Below, in pieces: positions 34,507 to 37,774 of a stretch of 37,774 nt of DNA. The stretch's first letter is position 1. Every line of letters begins with the position of its first letter. The stretch spans positions 1 to 37,774 of the forward strand of contig CACXJP010000015.1 of assembly GCA_902768065.1 (NCBI GenBank). The letters are read 5' to 3'. The position numbers and the translations under genes are program-made. Origin of the DNA: an uncultured Erysipelotrichaceae bacterium (GTDB taxonomy: Bacteria; Bacillota_I; Bacilli_A; RF39; UBA660). The notes beneath the pieces were generated by a model that was given only the letters and a program-made list of their open reading frames with translations, made no database searches and was not told where the DNA came from.

Positions 34507-35046
34507 ATGAAATATGATGAATTATTAAAAGAAACAGAGAAAAAAAGTGTAGGACCAAGTGAAAAGCAACCTGTCGTTGTAAAAATAAAAGATGTTGGGA
34601 AAAAGGCCCTTATAATGGCAGTTGTAACAACAACTGCACTTAGTACGGTTGGATGTGCTAAATTCAATGAAGAATTTGGATATAGTAAACAACAAGCTTA
34701 TGATTACAATAGGGTATACCAATTTGAAGCAAAAGATATAATGGAAAAATATAATTTAGATCCATCAGTTAGTCATACGATTACAGAATATGCTCTACTT
34801 GTACCAGAATTATCAGAAGAAAACATCTCAGGATTCTATCAATTATTAGGAAAGGCAGAATCTGAAAAACTTGTTCAGTTATTAGGATATTCAGACTGGA
34901 ATGATTATCTTGTAAAGCATAACTATATTGGTTCAGATGGAAAACCAAGCTTTGATCAATGGAGAAGACAATGGATCGAAGATGGAGAAAGAAGATTTGT
35001 GGAAGGGGATCAAAAGAATGAAAGTAAAAACAGTAGTACTAAATAA
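34507..35046 (+). CDS. Candidate lipoprotein with long cytoplasmic lead, possible immunity protein
   Basis: The 179-residue protein has a polar N-terminal stretch of about 30 residues, then a hydrophobic helix and a possible lipobox ending in TVGC (C50). If processed, the mature 130-residue part is a lipoprotein outside the membrane. The n-region is far longer than usual for lipoproteins, so an uncleaved anchor is also possible. The mature part is helical and charged; no family is recognised. It is the first gene of a three-gene module and overlaps the DUF4176 gene by 29 bases. In S. aureus a lipoprotein protects against a type VII lipase toxin, so an immunity role is a hypothesis. Confidence 0.7.
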   Translation: MKYDELLKETEKKSVGPSEKQPVVVKIKDVGKKALIMAVVTTTALSTVGCAKFNEEFGYSKQQAYDYNRVYQFEAKDIMEKYNLDPSVSHTITEYALLVPELSEENISGFYQLLGKAESEKLVQLLGYSDWNDYLVKHNYIGSDGKPSFDQWRRQWIEDGERRFVEGDQKNESKNSSTK

Positions 35047-35554
35047 TAATGAATATTTAGTTGCAAAGAATATAGAACATAATGGTAAAACATATTGTTT
35101 ATTATCAAATGTTGATGATGTAAAAGATATTTTACTAAGAAAATTAGTATCTGAAAATGGAAATCAATTTTTTGAAAAAGTTGAAAGTTCTGAGGAATTT
35201 TATGAAGTACTTGCGCATCTTGATATAGAATCAAGAAAACAAAGTGATGAAGAAAAATTCTTACCAGTAGGAACTGTTTGTTTACTAAAAGATGCAACAA
35301 AAAAAGTAATGATAAATGGTTACTTAGTATCTGATGGTAAAGATGGAGATACTCTTTATGATTATAGTGCTGTACTGTTTCCGTCAGGAAATAATATAAA
35401 ACTTGCATTCAATCATGAACAAATAGATAAAATAATCCATATGGGATATAACGATGATGAATCTACTGCATTTATTCAAGAATTGAATTCTTTAGAGCCT
35501 GTTATTAGAATGATCTTTAATGATAGAAAAACAGAGGAAGAACAAAATGGGTGA
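35018..35554 (+). CDS. DUF4176-domain protein (type VII secretion-associated)
   Basis: The 178-residue protein has an N-terminal half without recognised domain and a C-terminal DUF4176 domain. The pattern fits the family: LPVGTVCLLKDATKKVMINGYL, then YDYSAVLFPSG, and FNHEQIDKIIHMGYNDDE. DUF4176 proteins are frequent neighbours of type VIIb secretion effectors in Bacillota and are thought to help target them. ATG 35018 has AAGGGG upstream and overlaps the preceding gene by 29 bases. The following gene overlaps its 3' end by eight bases. The coupled trio suggests joint stoichiometry. The N-terminal extension is more than these domains usually carry. Confidence 0.82.
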   Translation: MKVKTVVLNNNEYLVAKNIEHNGKTYCLLSNVDDVKDILLRKLVSENGNQFFEKVESSEEFYEVLAHLDIESRKQSDEEKFLPVGTVCLLKDATKKVMINGYLVSDGKDGDTLYDYSAVLFPSGNNIKLAFNHEQIDKIIHMGYNDDESTAFIQELNSLEPVIRMIFNDRKTEEEQNG

Positions 35555-37238
35555 AAGATTAGAAAGTCCTTCTTTTGAAAGTTATCAATCTGTCAATCCA
35601 TTTTTATCTCCATTTCTAAAAAGTGAACCAATAGGATCAACAAGGACAAAAAATATGCAACTAGAAGTAGTAGATTTAGATTCCTCAAGTACAACAAATA
35701 CTTCAGCAAAAAGCGCATCTACAGATACTGAAAACAATAGTTTTGCCCAAATGAGTCCTCTTGATATGTTCAGATCTGAATCAACAGAGGTAATGGACAA
35801 AATCAGGGAAGGATATAATAAGAAATTATATAAAGGCGAAAAAGATCAATATGGATTGATCCATGTAAAACCAACAGATAAGAGCGGTAAACCACTTCAT
35901 CTATCATATTTTAAAGAAAAACTTGAAGGAGAAGACTATGATTATGAGGTGGTTGAGTGTATATTTGATGAGGAATCAGGACTCGATTCTTTAATAGTAA
36001 AAGATCAATACGGTAATTATAAAGTATCATATGGATATACAGAGGGCGGAACCGGTGACGTTATGACTGACCTAATAGCAGGTGCTAACGACAAACTAAC
36101 TCCGTGTATAAATATTCCTACAAAACAAACTTTTCAGGCAGAACAAGTTGCTGATTATGCTTATAAGATGGCAAAAAAAGATGGAACAAAACTAAACTTC
36201 TTCGGATATTCTCTTGGAGGATGTGATACAGAGTATGGTGTAAAATACTTATATAATAAATATGATGATGCACATGATGTTATAGGTTCAGTTACATTAT
36301 TAAATCCACTTCATGCTCCTGATTTAACACAAGAAGATATAAATAATATTACAGGAAGTAATAATTTCCATTACTATGCAAATGAAATGGATCTTGTCCA
36401 TACGATTAATTCATTTGATAAGTTTAAAGACTATCAATTAACTCTTCCTGCGGTAACAGAAGGAAAACATGCATGGACAAAAAATCAAGTTACTCCTGGA
36501 CATAATGTAACACTGATTGATGCAACTCAAAACCAAGGACATATGATAGAGTATTTATATGATGATGATTATATAAATAGTACATTTGATGAGAATGGAA
36601 ATGTAAAGAAAACGAGTAAAAATGTTTATAATACTGATCAAATGCTAAAAAAATATTATGGATTTACTCTTGAAGATTTTAATTCTGTAATGAAAAATGA
36701 AGCTAATTATTGGTTGTTTGATAATAGACCAGAAACAGAAGATGATGAAGGTCATCAAGGCTTGATGCCATGGGCTCCTAATATTCTAAAAGATGCAACA
36801 TATTTATTAGTAGATGGACTTGCTCCTGCGTTATCAGCTACATATGAATTATTTACAACTGATTGGACTGATCCAACATCAGTAAATCATTTTGCAAGTA
36901 AAACTGGTGCTAGAGCCGTAACAACATTAACAACCACCACAGCTGATGCCTTTGCCTTTGAAACAGACAGATTTGGTATTCCATGGCTTGGAGACTTTGT
37001 TCAGGAAGAAAATAAAGTATTGACAAATGCAACTTATGATGTCTTTGATTATGGTGAAAAAATGATAAATGAAGACATTAAAACAGGAAATAAACTTATT
37101 AATCATCTTCAAGATTGGAATTTTGTAGGCGCAGCTCAAGATATTGGAGAAAACTTTTATAATAAGACTGTCACTACTTTATCAAAAGGAAAAGAAATAT
37201 GGGATGAATACTTTTGTTGGGTTCCATTTGGACATTAA
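35547..37238 (+). CDS. Alpha/beta-hydrolase (lipase-like) protein with C-terminal helical domain, candidate type VII effector
   Basis: The 563-residue protein has a low-complexity Ser/Thr-rich N-terminus (about 1-70), then an alpha/beta-hydrolase domain (about 85-345). The nucleophile elbow is GYSLGG (S222). The likely acid is D282 (ANEMDLVHT) and the likely base is H332 (NQGHMIEY), with H319 an alternative. The rest (about 370-563) is helix-prone and of unknown fold. No signal peptide or membrane anchor is present. An N-terminal lipase with a C-terminal targeting-like domain, preceded by a DUF4176 gene and a candidate lipoprotein, resembles the S. aureus type VII lipase TslA. No secretion machinery lies in the window. 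ATG 35547 is chosen over an upstream in-frame start because GAGGAAG precedes it. Confidence 0.8.
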   Translation: MGERLESPSFESYQSVNPFLSPFLKSEPIGSTRTKNMQLEVVDLDSSSTTNTSAKSASTDTENNSFAQMSPLDMFRSESTEVMDKIREGYNKKLYKGEKDQYGLIHVKPTDKSGKPLHLSYFKEKLEGEDYDYEVVECIFDEESGLDSLIVKDQYGNYKVSYGYTEGGTGDVMTDLIAGANDKLTPCINIPTKQTFQAEQVADYAYKMAKKDGTKLNFFGYSLGGCDTEYGVKYLYNKYDDAHDVIGSVTLLNPLHAPDLTQEDINNITGSNNFHYYANEMDLVHTINSFDKFKDYQLTLPAVTEGKHAWTKNQVTPGHNVTLIDATQNQGHMIEYLYDDDYINSTFDENGNVKKTSKNVYNTDQMLKKYYGFTLEDFNSVMKNEANYWLFDNRPETEDDEGHQGLMPWAPNILKDATYLLVDGLAPALSATYELFTTDWTDPTSVNHFASKTGARAVTTLTTTTADAFAFETDRFGIPWLGDFVQEENKVLTNATYDVFDYGEKMINEDIKTGNKLINHLQDWNFVGAAQDIGENFYNKTVTTLSKGKEIWDEYFCWVPFGH

Positions 37239-37268
37239 AAAAGAAGAATATAAATTCTTCTTTTTTTT
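37237..37268. terminator. Bidirectional terminator between convergent genes
   Basis: AAGAAGAAT (37241-37249) pairs with ATTCTTCTT (37254-37262) around ATAA. A tracts lie to the left and T tracts to the right, so it can serve both the lipase gene and the minus-strand gene. Confidence 0.9.
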
Positions 37269-37774
37269 ATTCTTTTTCATTGTCATTATTATCATTAGGA
37301 GTGTTATTATTTGAATTTCCACCACCGGTATCATTATCGTCATCTTTTCCTGTATTGTTATTATTATCATCAGTAGTTGGTTTTGTTTTATCTTCGATAT
37401 TTCCACCAGTGGTATTCTTCTTATCACTCTTATCATCTATGATTTTAGTATCGACTTTCTTATTACCAGATAATGTTAATCTTAATCCACCTCTCATCAA
37501 GTCAATTCTCTTGTTTGCAGGTTCACTTTGTGCAACTACGGTTCCAGAAGTTCCATCGAATGTTACTGAAATACCTAGTCTAGAAGCAGTGGCTCTTGCC
37601 TGAGCTTCAGTATCACCAGTAAAGTCAGGTAATAATCTGTATGTACCAGTATTTGAATAAGGACCCTCACCAATGACTTTCTTTTCATAAGGTTCATTTA
37701 TTGAGAAATGGAATTCCTTAATATCCTCATGTTCTTCTAATTCAAGATTAACTTTCATAGCTTGAATAATATCT
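37267..37774 (-). CDS. C-terminal part of a PASTA-containing wall protein, probably a penicillin-binding protein (partial)
   Basis: The frame is open to the window edge. The methionine at 37758 is internal, because codons read on without a stop to 37774. The visible 168 or so residues contain a segment DFTGDTEAQARATASRLGISVTF-like followed by SGTVVAQSEPANKRIDLMRGG, which matches the PASTA pattern (PDhxGxxxxxA...G.V..Q.P..G..V..G). The tail of about 60 residues is rich in Asp, Asn, Thr and Gly and ends in DNDNEKE. This is the usual end of class A penicillin-binding proteins in low-GC bacteria; a Ser/Thr kinase is less likely. The catalytic part lies outside the window. Confidence 0.72.
   Translation of the reverse strand, partial: DIIQAMKVNLELEEHEDIKEFHFSINEPYEKKVIGEGPYSNTGTYRLLPDFTGDTEAQARATASRLGISVTFDGTSGTVVAQSEPANKRIDLMRGGLRLTLSGNKKVDTKIIDDKSDKKNTTGGNIEDKTKPTTDDNNNNTGKDDDNDTGGGNSNNNTPNDNNDNEKE

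Noticed and set aside
35010..35408. Open frame of about 130 codons on the minus strand opposite the DUF4176 gene
   Set aside because: It lies antisense to a well-supported gene, its product is Leu/His/Tyr-rich low-quality sequence, and it lacks a ribosome binding site; it is a shadow of the AT-rich coding strand.

Overview
The window is a stretch of a very AT-rich chromosome (roughly 70% A+T by eye) from a Gram-positive bacterium that has a cell wall. Supporting points are AGGAGG/GGTGAT ribosome binding sites, extended -10 promoters, short hairpin-plus-T terminators, a lipoteichoic-acid-synthase-type enzyme, a sortase with its substrate, and a PASTA-containing wall-synthesis protein. The standard genetic code is used: TGA terminates tsaE and tryptophan is TGG. 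Gene content and base composition fit an uncultured gut member of class Bacilli (RF39- or Erysipelotrichia-like). That placement is inference.

Layout. Bases 1-498 hold the 3' end of a 23S rRNA and a 5S rRNA. 585-3116 is the t6A tRNA-modification cluster tsaE-tsaB-rimI-tsaD. 3202-5552 pairs a FucO-like dehydrogenase with a FIST-domain sensor. 5779-7334 encodes a fusion of a VirB2-like two-helix membrane region to a murein hydrolase, plus a small membrane protein. 7331-9150 is a resistance-type ABC-F gene behind an 11-residue leader peptide and a set of competing RNA hairpins. 9160-11083 holds two divergent HTH regulators, one soluble with two HTH domains and one membrane-anchored. 11160-11909 encodes a secreted protein. 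11960-14537 (minus strand) is a three-gene ABC importer, divergent from 14718-17687, an operon for a thioester surface adhesin, its sortase and a membrane protein.

17769-28244 contains the housekeeping cluster pcrA / ligA / gatCAB with three further genes between them (a nucleotidyltransferase and two envelope proteins). 28310-31645 encodes a membrane protein, a receptor with a degenerate GGDEF domain, and a YihY-family protein. 31721-34423 is an LtaS-like enzyme with a membrane partner. 34507-37238 is a three-gene module: candidate lipoprotein, DUF4176 protein and alpha/beta-hydrolase. It resembles a type VII secretion lipase-effector cassette. The minus-strand gene at the right edge is the C-terminus of a PASTA protein, probably a penicillin-binding protein.

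Most notable are four items: (1) the leader peptide and attenuator of the ABC-F gene; (2) two face-to-face promoters at 14635-14686 that appear to share one palindromic -35 hexamer between the ABC importer and the adhesin operon; (3) the candidate lipase-effector module at 34507-37238; (4) enzymes with altered key residues, namely a sortase without the usual active-site arginine and a GGDEF domain reading DGNEF.
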